Below, piece after piece: positions 1 to 8,735 of a DNA stretch of 51,880 nt; position 1 is the first letter of the stretch, and each line of letters starts with the position of its first letter. A model generated the notes under the pieces. That model was not told the DNA's origin, searched no databases, and saw only the letters and a list, made by a program, of their open reading frames with translations. This DNA comes from Actinomycetes bacterium (lineage in GTDB: Bacteria; Actinomycetota; UBA4738; HRBIN12). The DNA lies in NCBI GenBank assembly GCA_021155985.1, contig JAJNBA010000015.1, forward strand, positions 1 to 51,880, read 5' to 3'. Position numbers and translations under genes: made by a program.

Positions 1-131
1 GGAGCGAACTCCGGGAACACATCCACCGGCATGTGCCGCAGCTGTTGGACGCCGAAGAACATCAGGGCAGCGGCAGCGGCCGCGATGATGTATCGGAACC
101 TCAGGCTCGAGCCTACGATCCAGCGAAGCAT
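1..131 (-). CDS. RND efflux permease, N-terminal fragment (cut by window edge)
   Basis: The 43 visible residues begin MLRWIVGSSLRF, followed by an Ala-rich transmembrane helix and QQLRHMPVDVFPEF. This is the N-terminal signature of HME-type RND permeases (CusA/CzcA family), which export metals or organic solutes by proton antiport. It closely parallels the N-terminus of the permease at 602-3802 (VVQLRHVPVDQLPEFGP), so two paralogous permeases flank the small lipoprotein. The start ATG lies 33 nt after the lipoprotein stop, consistent with one operon. The rest of the gene is outside the window, so substrate residues cannot be judged. Confidence 0.85.
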   Translation of the reverse strand, partial: MLRWIVGSSLRFRYIIAAAAAALMFFGVQQLRHMPVDVFPEFA

Positions 132-164
132 CGCTCCGTCCGTCCTTTCCCGCTCATGGTCTCG

Positions 165-590
165 TCAGATCCCGAACTCGGAGCCGATCAACTCAGCCAC
201 GCCCACCGACGCGACCTCGGTGCCCGGCGCCGGCCCGTCCGACAGGTAGGCCAAGCCGTCGTCGTACCGTTTGACGACGACCTGGGCTCGGACGAAGACG
301 AGGGTCTCCGGGTTCGTGTAGACCCACTCGTCCCCGTTCACGTCCACCCAGATGGCAGACTCCGGCACCACCGTCCGACCGCCACGGCCCGTCGTCGGCA
401 CCGTATCGAGCCCGATCCGCCGGGCCGCGTCCTCCGTGAGCTCCACCGAGGACAGGTCGGACCCTTCGATCTCCTCGACGGTCGCGGGTTCGTAGCCCAC
501 CTCGACCTCCTCCGCCGCGACGTCCCGGCAGCCGGGGAGGAAGAGGATCGCGCAGATCGGGATCGCGACGGTCCATCGACGACGAAGCAT
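165..590 (-). CDS. Short lipoprotein resembling the end of an RND adaptor (membrane fusion protein)
   Basis: This is a 141-residue protein with an N-terminal signal and lipobox (LFLPGC, Cys21), so it is probably lipid-anchored outside the cytoplasmic membrane. The region VVPESAIWVDVNGDEWVYTNPETLVFVRAQV, ending in GPAPGTEVASVGVAELIGSEFGI, resembles the membrane-proximal C-terminal domain of HlyD/CusB-type adaptors. Typical adaptors have 350-450 residues with coiled-coil, lipoyl and barrel parts. Here only the last part is present, which makes sense for a cell without an outer membrane. It sits 11 nt after the permease at 602-3802 and 33 nt before the second permease. The role as accessory subunit for one or both pumps is inferred. 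Confidence 0.75.
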   Translation of the reverse strand: MLRRRWTVAIPICAILFLPGCRDVAAEEVEVGYEPATVEEIEGSDLSSVELTEDAARRIGLDTVPTTGRGGRTVVPESAIWVDVNGDEWVYTNPETLVFVRAQVVVKRYDDGLAYLSDGPAPGTEVASVGVAELIGSEFGI

Positions 591-601
591 CGATCCTCCC
601 C

Positions 602-3600
602 TCAGCTCCCGGCCACTGGTTCGATGTCGAGCTCCGGCTCCGGCAGGACCACCAGGTCTTCCGCGACGGTGTCACGCTCGGTGACGAACCCGTGCATCCG
701 GTAGAGCGGTGGCAACACGAACAGGGTGAGGAGCGCGGAGGTCAGGAACCCGCCGATCATCACGATCGCCATCGGTCGCGCGATCTCGAGCCCGGCGACG
801 TCGCCGGCCACGATGACGGGGATCAGCGCGAGGCTCGTGACGATGGCCGGCACGACCGTCGGCTGGAGACGCTCTTCCGTGCCCCGGAGGACCAACTCGT
901 CGCCGAACGTCTCGCCCTTCTCGAGCTCGAGGTGCTGATAGTGCCGCACCATCTGGATGCCGCTGCGGGCGGCCATCCCGAGGACGGCGAGGAGACCGGC
1001 GAAGGCGCCGAGGCCGATGGTTCCTCCACCGATCCCGGCGGCCACGAGGCCCCCGACGAGCGCGATGGGAAGCGTCGCGAGGACCAAGATCGCGAGCCGC
1101 CAGCTGGTGAACGCAGCCTGGAGGAGGAGGAAGATGGCGAGGGCAGCGGTGAGCGCGACGGCCAGGACCGTGGCACCTGAGTCCACGACGTTCACGGCGG
1201 CTCCCCTGATCTCCGCGTGGTGCTCGAGAGGGAACTCCACAGCCGCGACCGCGCTCCGGACGCTCTGCAGCACGCCATCGGCGTCACCGCCCGCGATGTC
1301 GGCACTGACGTCGATGTAGTTGGAGACGGCCTCGTGACGGATCACGGCGGGGTTCTCGACGACGCGGACGTCGGCCACCTCGTGGAGGCGGACCCGCCCG
1401 CCGGTCGGCGTATCGATCAGCAACTGCTCGACGTCCTCGACCGATCGGCGGATGTCGGGCGTTCCCCACACCACCACGTCGAACACCTTCTGTTCCTCGA
1501 ACAGGTTGCCCACGGCGAGCCCGGACAGCAGGATCGCCGAGGCTCGCCGGACATCGCCGGGCTTCACGCCGAACTCCTGCGCGCGCAGGAGATCCACCTC
1601 GACCTCGATGGTCGGTTCGGTGGGGGCCACCTCGACCTCGGGCCGCTCGACGCCTTCGATCCCGGACAGTGCTCCGCGGATCTCTTCGGCCTTCGCCTCG
1701 AGGGTGGCCAGGTTGGCGCCGTACACGCGCACGACGACATCTCGATCTCGGCCTTCCAGGACGTCGGTGATCCGCTGCTCCGCGTACGTGGTCACGCGGT
1801 GCGAGAGGTCCGGATAGGTATCGAGGATCTGCTCGATCGACGCGACCGAGGCGTCGTGATCCGTCGAGTCATCGAGGGTCAGCCAGATCTCTCCGCTGTT
1901 GATGTTCACGATCTGGTCCGAGTGGATCGCGCGGCCGACGTGGGCGCCCACCTGCTCGACGCCCTCGAGCGCGCCCAGCCTGTCGACGACGTCCGTGGTC
2001 AACGCGTTCATCGCCGGCAACGACGTGCCCGGATCGGCCTCCCACCTGATCAGGAGGTCGCTCTCACGCAGCCGGACGTTCGACGAGCGATCCAGGAACG
2101 GGAACATCGCGACGCCGATGACGAGCGCCATCGCGATCGCCGCGTAGGCCCATCGAGGTCGGCGGACGGCCCGGGTGAGCAGCGACCCGTGCCGGTCCCT
2201 GAACCAGCGGAGCACCGGCGACTCGCGCGATTCGGTACGGCCGGGCAGCAGCATCAGGCCGAGGCTGGGCGTGACGACCAACGCGACCAGCATCGAGACA
2301 CCGATCACGGCCAAGTAGGAGATCAGGATGGGGGGCAGGAACGCTCCCGCCTGCCTGTCGAGGAAGAAACCGGGCACCACGGCGGCGATCGCGACGAAGG
2401 TTCCGAAGAGGAGGGAGCTCCGCACGGCGACCGAGGCCTCGAGGACCGATCGCCAGGCAGGCACGCTGGCCCCGGCACCGTCCTCACCACCGCCCTTGAA
2501 CCGTGACGCGATCAGGCGAACGTCGTTCACGGCGTCGTCGATCACGATGCCCAGGGCCATCACCAAGCCGGCGATGATCATCACGTTCAGCGTGACGTCG
2601 CGGAGGATGAGGATCGCGGCCGCGGCCGCGAACGAGGAGATGATCGCAGCCGTGGCGATCACGATCGAGCGCCACTCGAACAGGAGCAGCGCCAGCCCCG
2701 CGATCAGGAGGAGGCCGCCGATCGCGAGCACGACGGCGACGTTCCGTGCGGACGTTTCGACGTAGTCGGCCGGCCGGAAGAGAGTGGTGTCGATCTCCAG
2801 CCCGGACAGTCCCGGTCGGAGCGAGTCCAGCGCCTCCTCTACACCGTCCGTCACCTCACCGGTGTTCGCGTCCGGGAACTTCTCGACGACCAGCATCAAC
2901 CCGGTCTCGCCGTTGGCGAAGATCGCGTCGCCGATCAGCGGCTGATGGTCCTCGACCAGGTCCGTCACGTCGCCGAGCAGCACCGGCGCCCCGTCGACGA
3001 TGACCGCATTGCCCTCGTCGTCCTCGATCGGGATCTGCGCCAGATCGTCCGCCGTCGTGATCGGCGGCTCGAAGCGGATCCCGATCCGCTGGTTCGGCGT
3101 GTCGATGAATCCCGCGGTCCCTGGGGTGGAGGCCTCCAGGAAGGTCAGTGGGGAGACCCAGAGAGAGTTCCCCGTCGTGCGCACGATCGACTGGAGGGTG
3201 AGGTCCGCCTCCCCAAGGCGCTCCGGGTCCACCAGCACTTGCAGCTGCCGGTCTCGGAACCCCCAGATCGAGACGTTGGCCACACCCTGGACGCCGAGCA
3301 AGCGTGGCGCGATCTTCCACTTGGCGAGCTCCGAGATCTTGATCGGCGCCAGGGAATCGGAGGCTAGCCGGATGGTGAGAACCCGGCTCGTGGAGGAATA
3401 CGGCTGCAGCATCTGTGGGGGCGCGGATACGCCGGGCAGCGCGACGGCGGCCTCGGCGACCTTCTCCTGCACCACCTGTCGCGCATCGAGGAGGGGCGTC
3501 CCGGGCTCGAAGATCATGACCACCGAGGAGAGACCCGGAAGGGATTCCGAGTGGATCTCCTCGACGAACGCGACCCCGTTCAGCAGATCCTGCTCGAGCG

Positions 3601-3802
3601 GCACGGTGATCAGCTGTTCGACCTCGGTCGCCGAAAGACCGAGCGCTTCCGTCCGGACCTCCACCATCGTGGGCCCGAACTCAGGCAGTTGATCGACCGG
3701 GACATGGCGAAGCTGCACCACCCCGAAGACGACCAAGCCGGCCGCGAGCGCGACCACGAGACGACGGAACTTCAGGCTTGATGCAACGATCCTCCGCATC
3801 AT
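602..3802 (-). CDS. HME-type RND efflux permease (CusA/CzcA family)
   Basis: This is a 1066-residue polytopic permease of normal family length. It has an N-terminal helix, LRHVPVDQLPEFGP, a large extracytoplasmic loop, a first bundle of transmembrane helices with the proton-relay motif GIVIDDAVNDVRLI, a second loop and a C-terminal helix bundle ending near MHGFVTERDTVAED. It should export a metal ion or organic compound using the proton gradient; the substrate is not evident. I chose the ATG at 3802 because a strong GGAGGGG ribosome site precedes it and homology starts there (MMRRIVASSLKFRR). A longer reading frame to 3913 adds 37 residues unlike the family. It is the first gene of the permease-lipoprotein-permease operon. 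Confidence 0.92.
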   Translation of the reverse strand: MMRRIVASSLKFRRLVVALAAGLVVFGVVQLRHVPVDQLPEFGPTMVEVRTEALGLSATEVEQLITVPLEQDLLNGVAFVEEIHSESLPGLSSVVMIFEPGTPLLDARQVVQEKVAEAAVALPGVSAPPQMLQPYSSTSRVLTIRLASDSLAPIKISELAKWKIAPRLLGVQGVANVSIWGFRDRQLQVLVDPERLGEADLTLQSIVRTTGNSLWVSPLTFLEASTPGTAGFIDTPNQRIGIRFEPPITTADDLAQIPIEDDEGNAVIVDGAPVLLGDVTDLVEDHQPLIGDAIFANGETGLMLVVEKFPDANTGEVTDGVEEALDSLRPGLSGLEIDTTLFRPADYVETSARNVAVVLAIGGLLLIAGLALLLFEWRSIVIATAAIISSFAAAAAILILRDVTLNVMIIAGLVMALGIVIDDAVNDVRLIASRFKGGGEDGAGASVPAWRSVLEASVAVRSSLLFGTFVAIAAVVPGFFLDRQAGAFLPPILISYLAVIGVSMLVALVVTPSLGLMLLPGRTESRESPVLRWFRDRHGSLLTRAVRRPRWAYAAIAMALVIGVAMFPFLDRSSNVRLRESDLLIRWEADPGTSLPAMNALTTDVVDRLGALEGVEQVGAHVGRAIHSDQIVNINSGEIWLTLDDSTDHDASVASIEQILDTYPDLSHRVTTYAEQRITDVLEGRDRDVVVRVYGANLATLEAKAEEIRGALSGIEGVERPEVEVAPTEPTIEVEVDLLRAQEFGVKPGDVRRASAILLSGLAVGNLFEEQKVFDVVVWGTPDIRRSVEDVEQLLIDTPTGGRVRLHEVADVRVVENPAVIRHEAVSNYIDVSADIAGGDADGVLQSVRSAVAAVEFPLEHHAEIRGAAVNVVDSGATVLAVALTAALAIFLLLQAAFTSWRLAILVLATLPIALVGGLVAAGIGGGTIGLGAFAGLLAVLGMAARSGIQMVRHYQHLELEKGETFGDELVLRGTEERLQPTVVPAIVTSLALIPVIVAGDVAGLEIARPMAIVMIGGFLTSALLTLFVLPPLYRMHGFVTERDTVAEDLVVLPEPELDIEPVAGS

Positions 3803-3990
3803 CGACGGAACCCCTCCTCTCGCGGTGGGTTCGCGGTGGACCGTTTCGGGCCGCTCTCCCGCCCCCCGTTGCGCGACACGTCGAAGGATGGGCCACCTGT
3901 AGCAACTCCACATGCGTCGTCTGACGTACCGCTGATACCGAGAAGGGTGATGTCCGGCCGATACCCAGATGGGCTACGTCGGGCGAGATG

Positions 3991-5571
3991 TCACATCACG
4001 TCGACGAGGATCTCGTGGTACCCGGTCGCGCCATCCGGGAACGGGGGGACGGTCTCCCCAGTCTGCGTCTCGCCCTGTCCGTCGGTGGCGCGCACCGCCA
4101 GCGCATGCGAACCGGGCGTCGCGTCCCATCGATAGACCCACTGCCGCCACGTGTCGATCGTGTCCTCCGCGCCGAGCTCGGCCGGCTCCCACGCTCCGTC
4201 GTCGATCCGCACCTCGACGCGGTCGATGCCACGGTGCTGCGCCCATGCCACTCCCGCCACCGCGATGGGGCCGGGCGCGAGCTGTGCCCGTGAGCCCGGC
4301 GTGTCGATCCGCGACTGCGTCTTCACGGGCGCTTCCTTGGCCCATCCCCGCTCGATCCAGTACGCGTCGTAGGCGTCGAGCGTCGTGAGCTCGAGGTCGA
4401 CGAGCCACTTCATCGCGGAGACGTAGCCGTAGAGCCCCGGCACGAGCATCCGCACGGGGAAGCCGTGCTCCAGCGGCAGGGGCTCGCCGTTCATCGAGAC
4501 CGCGAGCATCGCGTCCCGTCCGTCCATCACGACGGCGGTCGGCGTGCCGATCGTGAATCCGTCGGAGGACCGTGACACGATCTGTGATGCATCGGGATGC
4601 ACGCCGGCCTCTCGGAGGAGGTCGGCGAGGGGCGCGCCGATCCATCGTCCGTTCCCCACGTAGGGCCCGCCGACCTCGTTCGAGACGCAGGCGATCGTGA
4701 TGTCGCGCTCGATCATGGGTCGCGCGAGGAGGTCGTCGAATCCGAGGGCGATCTCATGGTCGACCATCCCGTGGACACGGAGAGCCCACGACTCCGCGTC
4801 GACCGCGGGCACGAACAGCGCCGTGTCCACGCGGTAGAAGGTCGCGTTCGGGGTGAGGAACGGCGCCACGCCCGGCACGCCGAGATCGGCGCCCGCCGGC
4901 GGCAGCGGGCCGATGTCCGCAGGGGTGGGGATCAGCGCCGTCGCTCGCGATGCAGCGGCGGTCGCGCGGCTCGACAGGAGCCGGCCGAGACCGCCCGCCA
5001 CCGTCGCGATCCCCGCGGCCGCGACGCCGGCACGCAGGAACCGTCTGCGGTCGAAGCTCCGCATCGCCGGCGACGAAGCCGTGTCCGCGGGGCCGCCCGT
5101 CGGGATCCCGGCCGCGGCCATGAGCAGGCGAGAGGTGAGGACGCCCGCAGCGGCTCCCGCGATCGAGGGGACCATGTCGCCGAGGTCATTGGCGGGCCGG
5201 GTGACGGCGGCCGCCGCGCCGATCGTCCCGAGGACCACCGAAGCGCCGATCGCGAGGCGCGGCCGCCGCCACGACGCGGCGCCCACGATCGCGACCGCGA
5301 CGCCGAGCACGATGGCGATCCCGATCAGGAGGACACGCTTGTCGTGCTCGCCGAACGTCCGGATCGCGAAGGACTTGAGCCACTCGGGCGTCGCGTCGAC
5401 CGCGGCGCCACCCACGGCGACGATCGGAGAGGACCCCGGGCCGAAGACCGCGGAGATGAGCTCCGCCGTTCCGAGCGCCACCCCGGCGGCGAGCACGCCG
5501 ATCGCCGCCCCCACCCCACGACGGATCTCGGACGTCGACCGCTCCGCTCCCACGCCCACCTGTGTCCCCAT
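3991..5571 (-). CDS. Membrane-anchored molybdopterin-dependent oxidoreductase (sulfite oxidase fold)
   Basis: This 526-residue protein has about four transmembrane helices in residues 20-155, then an RRRFLRAG twin-arginine-like stretch (175-200) and a sulfite-oxidase-type catalytic domain. Cys295 in IACVSNEVGG matches the Mo-ligating cysteine, followed by GNGRWIGAPLADLLREAG. The last 100 residues (WAQHRGIDRVEVRIDDGAWEPAELG) match the Mo-co dimerisation Ig-like domain. It probably transfers electrons to or from an extracytoplasmic substrate, possibly sulfite or an oxidised metabolite; the substrate cannot be told. Length and layout fit the actinobacterial membrane-fused subfamily. There is no clear ribosome site; a TAACGT box lies 9 nt upstream of the ATG. 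Confidence 0.88.
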   Translation of the reverse strand: MGTQVGVGAERSTSEIRRGVGAAIGVLAAGVALGTAELISAVFGPGSSPIVAVGGAAVDATPEWLKSFAIRTFGEHDKRVLLIGIAIVLGVAVAIVGAASWRRPRLAIGASVVLGTIGAAAAVTRPANDLGDMVPSIAGAAAGVLTSRLLMAAAGIPTGGPADTASSPAMRSFDRRRFLRAGVAAAGIATVAGGLGRLLSSRATAAASRATALIPTPADIGPLPPAGADLGVPGVAPFLTPNATFYRVDTALFVPAVDAESWALRVHGMVDHEIALGFDDLLARPMIERDITIACVSNEVGGPYVGNGRWIGAPLADLLREAGVHPDASQIVSRSSDGFTIGTPTAVVMDGRDAMLAVSMNGEPLPLEHGFPVRMLVPGLYGYVSAMKWLVDLELTTLDAYDAYWIERGWAKEAPVKTQSRIDTPGSRAQLAPGPIAVAGVAWAQHRGIDRVEVRIDDGAWEPAELGAEDTIDTWRQWVYRWDATPGSHALAVRATDGQGETQTGETVPPFPDGATGYHEILVDVM

Positions 5572-5580
5572 CTCGGTATG

Positions 5581-5586
5581 ACGTTA
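5581..5586 (-). promoter_or_regulatory. Candidate -10 box (TAACGT) for a leaderless start at 5571
   Basis: TAACGT reads on the minus strand and ends 9 nt before the ATG of the molybdopterin oxidoreductase, which has no ribosome-binding site. Confidence 0.35.
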
Positions 5587-5666
5587 CTCCCGGACCCGGG
5601 CGGGCCTGTTCGAGACGGACCTCGCCGGTTAGGCTCCTGCGATCGTCCCCCCGAAGGGAGAAGTGG

Positions 5667-7232
5667 ATGCCGCGACGCTTGCTCGCCCTGGTCAGCTCGC
5701 TCGGTCTCGTGCTCCTCGTGTTCACCCCGACGGCCCGAGCGGCCCCGGTCACCGTGAAGGTCATGACCCTGAACGTCTTCTACGGCGGTGACGAGTGGAA
5801 CCTCGCGACGGGCCAGTGGTGTGTCGATCCTGCCGGCTGTCCCGAGACCATCGGTCATGTCGTCTCCACGATCCGGGCGGCCGATGCCGACATCGTCGGA
5901 CTCCAGGAAGGCACGGCGAACGAGTGCGTGATCGCCGACCGCCTCGGCTGGTACTGCGAGCCGCGCCTCCAGCTGATCTCTCGCTACCCACTCCTCGACC
6001 CCCCCGGGGCCGACGGCGCGTACGCGCTCGCCGAGGTCACCCCGGGACGGTTCGTCGCGATCTCCAACGTCCATCTGCCGTCCGATCCGTACGGCCCGTA
6101 CTGGGTTCGCGACGGGGAGCCACGCCCGGTCGTGCTCGACCTCGAACGCAGGACGCGCCTTCCGGCGATCCAGCGGGAGCTCGACGTGCTCCCGACGCTC
6201 GCCGACGCCGGCATGCCGGTGTTCCTCACCGGGGACTTCAACTCCCCATCCCATCTGGACTGGACGCCGGCGGTGGATGCCGTCCGCGAGGAGGTCCGGT
6301 ACCCGGTCGTCTGGCCGGTCTCGGCGGCTCTCGCCGACGCGGGCTTCCGCGATTCGTACCGCGAGGTGCACCCGAACCCCGTAGCCGTCCCCGGGTTCAC
6401 CTGGACGCCACCCGGGACGCTCGAGTCGGTGCCCGACGAGGTGCACGACCGGATCGACTGGGTGCTGGTCCAGGGTCCCGCCGAGACGCTCGCCACGCAG
6501 CTCGTCGGCGAAGCCGGCGGACCGGACGTCGACATCGAGCGGGATCCGTATCCGACCGACCATCGTGGCGTGGTCTCGACGTTCCGCGTGGAAGCCGCCG
6601 ACCCCGCGCCGTTCGCCGCGGTGGGTGCGCGCCGGGTGTTCGTCGGCCGTGATCTGGATGTACGTGCCCACGGACCGGGTTCGCGCGTCGTGCTGGTTCG
6701 CGCGGGCCAGGGCCCGGCGGCGGCGCTGGTCTCACGGTCCCTCGGCGGCGCGTCCGACGTTACCCTCACGTTCCCGACGGGGACCTTGTCGCCCGGTGCC
6801 CACGAGGCGTTGCTCCTGAACGCGAGCGACGCCGTGCTGTCCCGGAGCCCGTTCTGGGTCTATGCGGCCGGGACCCCGCCGAGCCTGCGGACCTCGAAGG
6901 AGGTCTACGAGGTCGGGGAGCCGATCCGCGTGCGGTGGCGGGCCGCGCCCGGGTATCGCTTCGACTGGCTGGGCGTGTTCTCGCCCGGGCGAGGACCGGC
7001 GCAGAACGCGGAGGACTGCAACGCAGGGACCTGCGGCAACGGCCACTACCTCCTCTACCACTACACGGAGACGCTGATCCAAGGGTCCACGCTGATCGGC
7101 CCCGCTTCCTTCGCCGGGTACCGCACGTGGCCCTTGAAGGTCGGGACCTACGAGATCCGCCTCCTCATGGACGACGGCTACCGCCTCCTCGGGATCTCCA
7201 ACAAGTTCAAGATCGTCCACGCCTCGGCGTAG
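5667..7232 (+). CDS. Secreted endonuclease/exonuclease/phosphatase-fold protein
   Basis: This 521-residue protein has a signal peptide (residues 1-26, cleavage after ARA). The EEP fold follows, with MTLNVFYGG, GLQEG (metal-binding Glu), GDFNSPSHLDW, DRIDWVLV and TDHRGVVSTF in the expected order. About 200 residues follow the catalytic domain, including a beta-rich region (RFDWLGVFSPGRG, YEIRLLMDDGYRLLGIS) that may be a carbohydrate- or lipid-facing accessory module. The enzyme should hydrolyse a phosphodiester or phosphomonoester outside the cell; nucleic acid, phospholipid or inositol-phosphate substrates are all possible. The ATG at 5667 follows GAAGGGAG, and the signal peptide begins there. 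Confidence 0.85.
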   Translation: MPRRLLALVSSLGLVLLVFTPTARAAPVTVKVMTLNVFYGGDEWNLATGQWCVDPAGCPETIGHVVSTIRAADADIVGLQEGTANECVIADRLGWYCEPRLQLISRYPLLDPPGADGAYALAEVTPGRFVAISNVHLPSDPYGPYWVRDGEPRPVVLDLERRTRLPAIQRELDVLPTLADAGMPVFLTGDFNSPSHLDWTPAVDAVREEVRYPVVWPVSAALADAGFRDSYREVHPNPVAVPGFTWTPPGTLESVPDEVHDRIDWVLVQGPAETLATQLVGEAGGPDVDIERDPYPTDHRGVVSTFRVEAADPAPFAAVGARRVFVGRDLDVRAHGPGSRVVLVRAGQGPAAALVSRSLGGASDVTLTFPTGTLSPGAHEALLLNASDAVLSRSPFWVYAAGTPPSLRTSKEVYEVGEPIRVRWRAAPGYRFDWLGVFSPGRGPAQNAEDCNAGTCGNGHYLLYHYTETLIQGSTLIGPASFAGYRTWPLKVGTYEIRLLMDDGYRLLGISNKFKIVHASA

Positions 7233-7298
7233 CGGCTCCTCACGTGGCGGCGCCCGACCGGCGAGATCGGGTCGCCTCCACGCGGGTGTCCTTCGCGC

Positions 7299-7304
7299 TA
7301 CGGT
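7299..7304 (+). promoter_or_regulatory. Candidate -10 box (TACGGT) that decides the start at 7315
   Basis: TACGGT ends 10 nt before the ATG at 7315 and overlaps the alternative in-frame GTG at 7303. If this is the -10 box, the transcript begins at or just before 7315 and the GTG is not translated. Confidence 0.45.
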
Positions 7305-7314
7305 GAGCGGCGAG

Positions 7315-8199
7315 ATGTCTCCGCTCGTGATCATCGTGCTCGTCGTGGTCGCGTTGCTCGTGCTCGCGTACCTTGCCGGCCTCCGACCCGCCCCGGTCAG
7401 CGGTCGCCGGCCGACGCCCGGGCTCCTGCGCCGCCGCTCGAAGTGGCGGAGGGTCCTTCCCCTCCTGCCCCTGCTCGCCGCCGTCGGCTGTCTGGTCTAC
7501 GCCTTCAGTGGGTTCCGTCTCGATGTCCAGGAGGCCTCCCCGGTGATCATGCTGGTGCTCGACGTCTCCGATTCGATGAACGCCACCGATGTCGCTCCGG
7601 ACCGGCTCACCGCCGCCGAAACCGCGGCGAGGGCGTTCCTCGACGAGCTCCCACCGGAGTTCCGGGTCGGATTGACGACCTTCGCCGGCGCGGCACAGCT
7701 CGTCGTGAGTCCCACTCAGGTCCGCGAGGACGTGGTGGATGCGCTGGAGGGTCTCACCACGTCGAAAGGGACCGTGATCGGCGACGGACTCACGGAGGCC
7801 CTCGACTCCGTCGAAGAGCTCCGGTCCGCGGCCCCGGAGTTGCCCGCCGCCGCCCTCCTCCTGTCCGACGGACACGACACCGGCAGCCGGGTCCCGCCCG
7901 TCCAGGCCGCGACGCGAGCCGCGTCCCTCGAGGTCCCGGTGTTCACGATCGTCGTCGGCCGGGTGACCGAAGGCGAGGGGCCCGGCGCCGACCTGGGTGC
8001 GCTCGAGTCGATCGCGAACACCAGCGGCGGCGACACGTACACGGCCGAGACGAGCAACGAGCTCACCTCCATCTACACGGACCTCGGGTCCACACTGTCC
8101 GTGGAACTCGAGGTCGAGCCGAGCACCACCCCCTTCGTGGTCGCCGCGATCGCGCTCACCGTGCTCGCGGGCCTCATGCTGGTCTTCCTGCCTCGTTGA
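7315..8199 (+). CDS. Membrane-anchored VWA-domain protein (BatA/BatB-like)
   Basis: This is a 294-residue protein with two N-terminal helices (VIIVLVVVALLVLAYLAGL and LPLLPLLAAVGCLVYAF), a von Willebrand A domain and a C-terminal helix (FVVAAIALTVLAGLMLVFL). The VWA domain carries the MIDAS metal motif DVSDSM and a matching TTFAG. The helix-VWA-helix layout resembles BatA/BatB-type proteins linked to MoxR ATPases, but no MoxR gene is present here. A structural or chaperone-like role at the membrane is likely. A GTG at 7303 would add four residues, but it overlaps a TACGGT box. Confidence 0.85.
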   Translation: MSPLVIIVLVVVALLVLAYLAGLRPAPVSGRRPTPGLLRRRSKWRRVLPLLPLLAAVGCLVYAFSGFRLDVQEASPVIMLVLDVSDSMNATDVAPDRLTAAETAARAFLDELPPEFRVGLTTFAGAAQLVVSPTQVREDVVDALEGLTTSKGTVIGDGLTEALDSVEELRSAAPELPAAALLLSDGHDTGSRVPPVQAATRAASLEVPVFTIVVGRVTEGEGPGADLGALESIANTSGGDTYTAETSNELTSIYTDLGSTLSVELEVEPSTTPFVVAAIALTVLAGLMLVFLPR

Positions 8200-8211
8200 G
8201 CGCAGACCCAT

Positions 8212-8235
8212 GGTCCCCGCGGGAGCCGGGGGACC
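8212..8235 (+). terminator. Possible hairpin after the VWA gene
   Basis: GGTCCCC (8212-8218) pairs with GGGGACC (8229-8235) just after the VWA stop. There is no U-run. Confidence 0.4.
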
Positions 8236-8249
8236 GCCCACCGCTCACT

Positions 8250-8275
8250 GTTTCGCGGCGCGAGGTCCCGGGAAT
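8250..8275 (+). promoter_or_regulatory. SigB/F-type promoter upstream of the CBS gene
   Basis: GTTTCG (8250-8255), 14 nt, GGGAAT (8270-8275). The motif pair matches the consensus recognised by SigB/SigF-group factors (GTTT then GGGTA/GGGAA) and lies 35 nt before the start codon at 8311. Confidence 0.7.
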
Positions 8276-8310
8276 CAGCCTTCCGGAGTCTCCGACAGGA
8301 GGAGGGAGCC

Positions 8311-8730
8311 ATGGGTCAGCAGGTGAAGGAGATCATGACCGCCCAGCCGGTCACCCTCGACAGGGACGCGACCATCGCCGCAGCGGCGAAGCTGATGCGT
8401 GATCGGGGCATAGGAGACGTGATCGTGGTCGACGGGGAGGACGCGCAGGGGATCGTCACGGATCGAGACATCGTGATCCGCGGGGTCGCCGAGGGCGCCG
8501 ATCCCGACACGACCCGTCTGGGCCAGGTCATGAGCGGCGACCTGACATCGGTGGCCCCCGACGACCCGGTCGAGCGGGCGATCGAGCTGGTGCGCGGGAA
8601 GGCGATCCGTCGCGTCGCCGTGCTCGAAGGCGGGAAGCCCGTCGGGATCATCTCGATCGGCGACCTCGCGATCGAGCGGGACCCGCGGTCGGCGCTCGCC
8701 GACATCAGCGAGGAGCCGCCGGGCCGGTAA
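8311..8730 (+). CDS. Two-CBS-domain protein
   Basis: This 139-residue protein is made almost entirely of a CBS pair: VKEIMTAQPVTLDRDATIAAAAKLMRDRGIGDVIVVD...GIVTDRDIVIR and VMSGDLTSVAPDDPVERAIELVRGKAIRRVAVLEGGKPVGIISIGDLA. CBS pairs bind adenine nucleotides or S-adenosyl compounds and act as energy or stress sensors. The gene has a strong AGGAGGGAG ribosome site and its own SigB/F-type promoter. A paralogue with a similar promoter lies at 16227-16721. It heads a short run of genes with a nucleotidyltransferase, a BON protein and a phosphoesterase. Confidence 0.92.
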   Translation: MGQQVKEIMTAQPVTLDRDATIAAAAKLMRDRGIGDVIVVDGEDAQGIVTDRDIVIRGVAEGADPDTTRLGQVMSGDLTSVAPDDPVERAIELVRGKAIRRVAVLEGGKPVGIISIGDLAIERDPRSALADISEEPPGR

Positions 8731-8735
8731 CCGCG

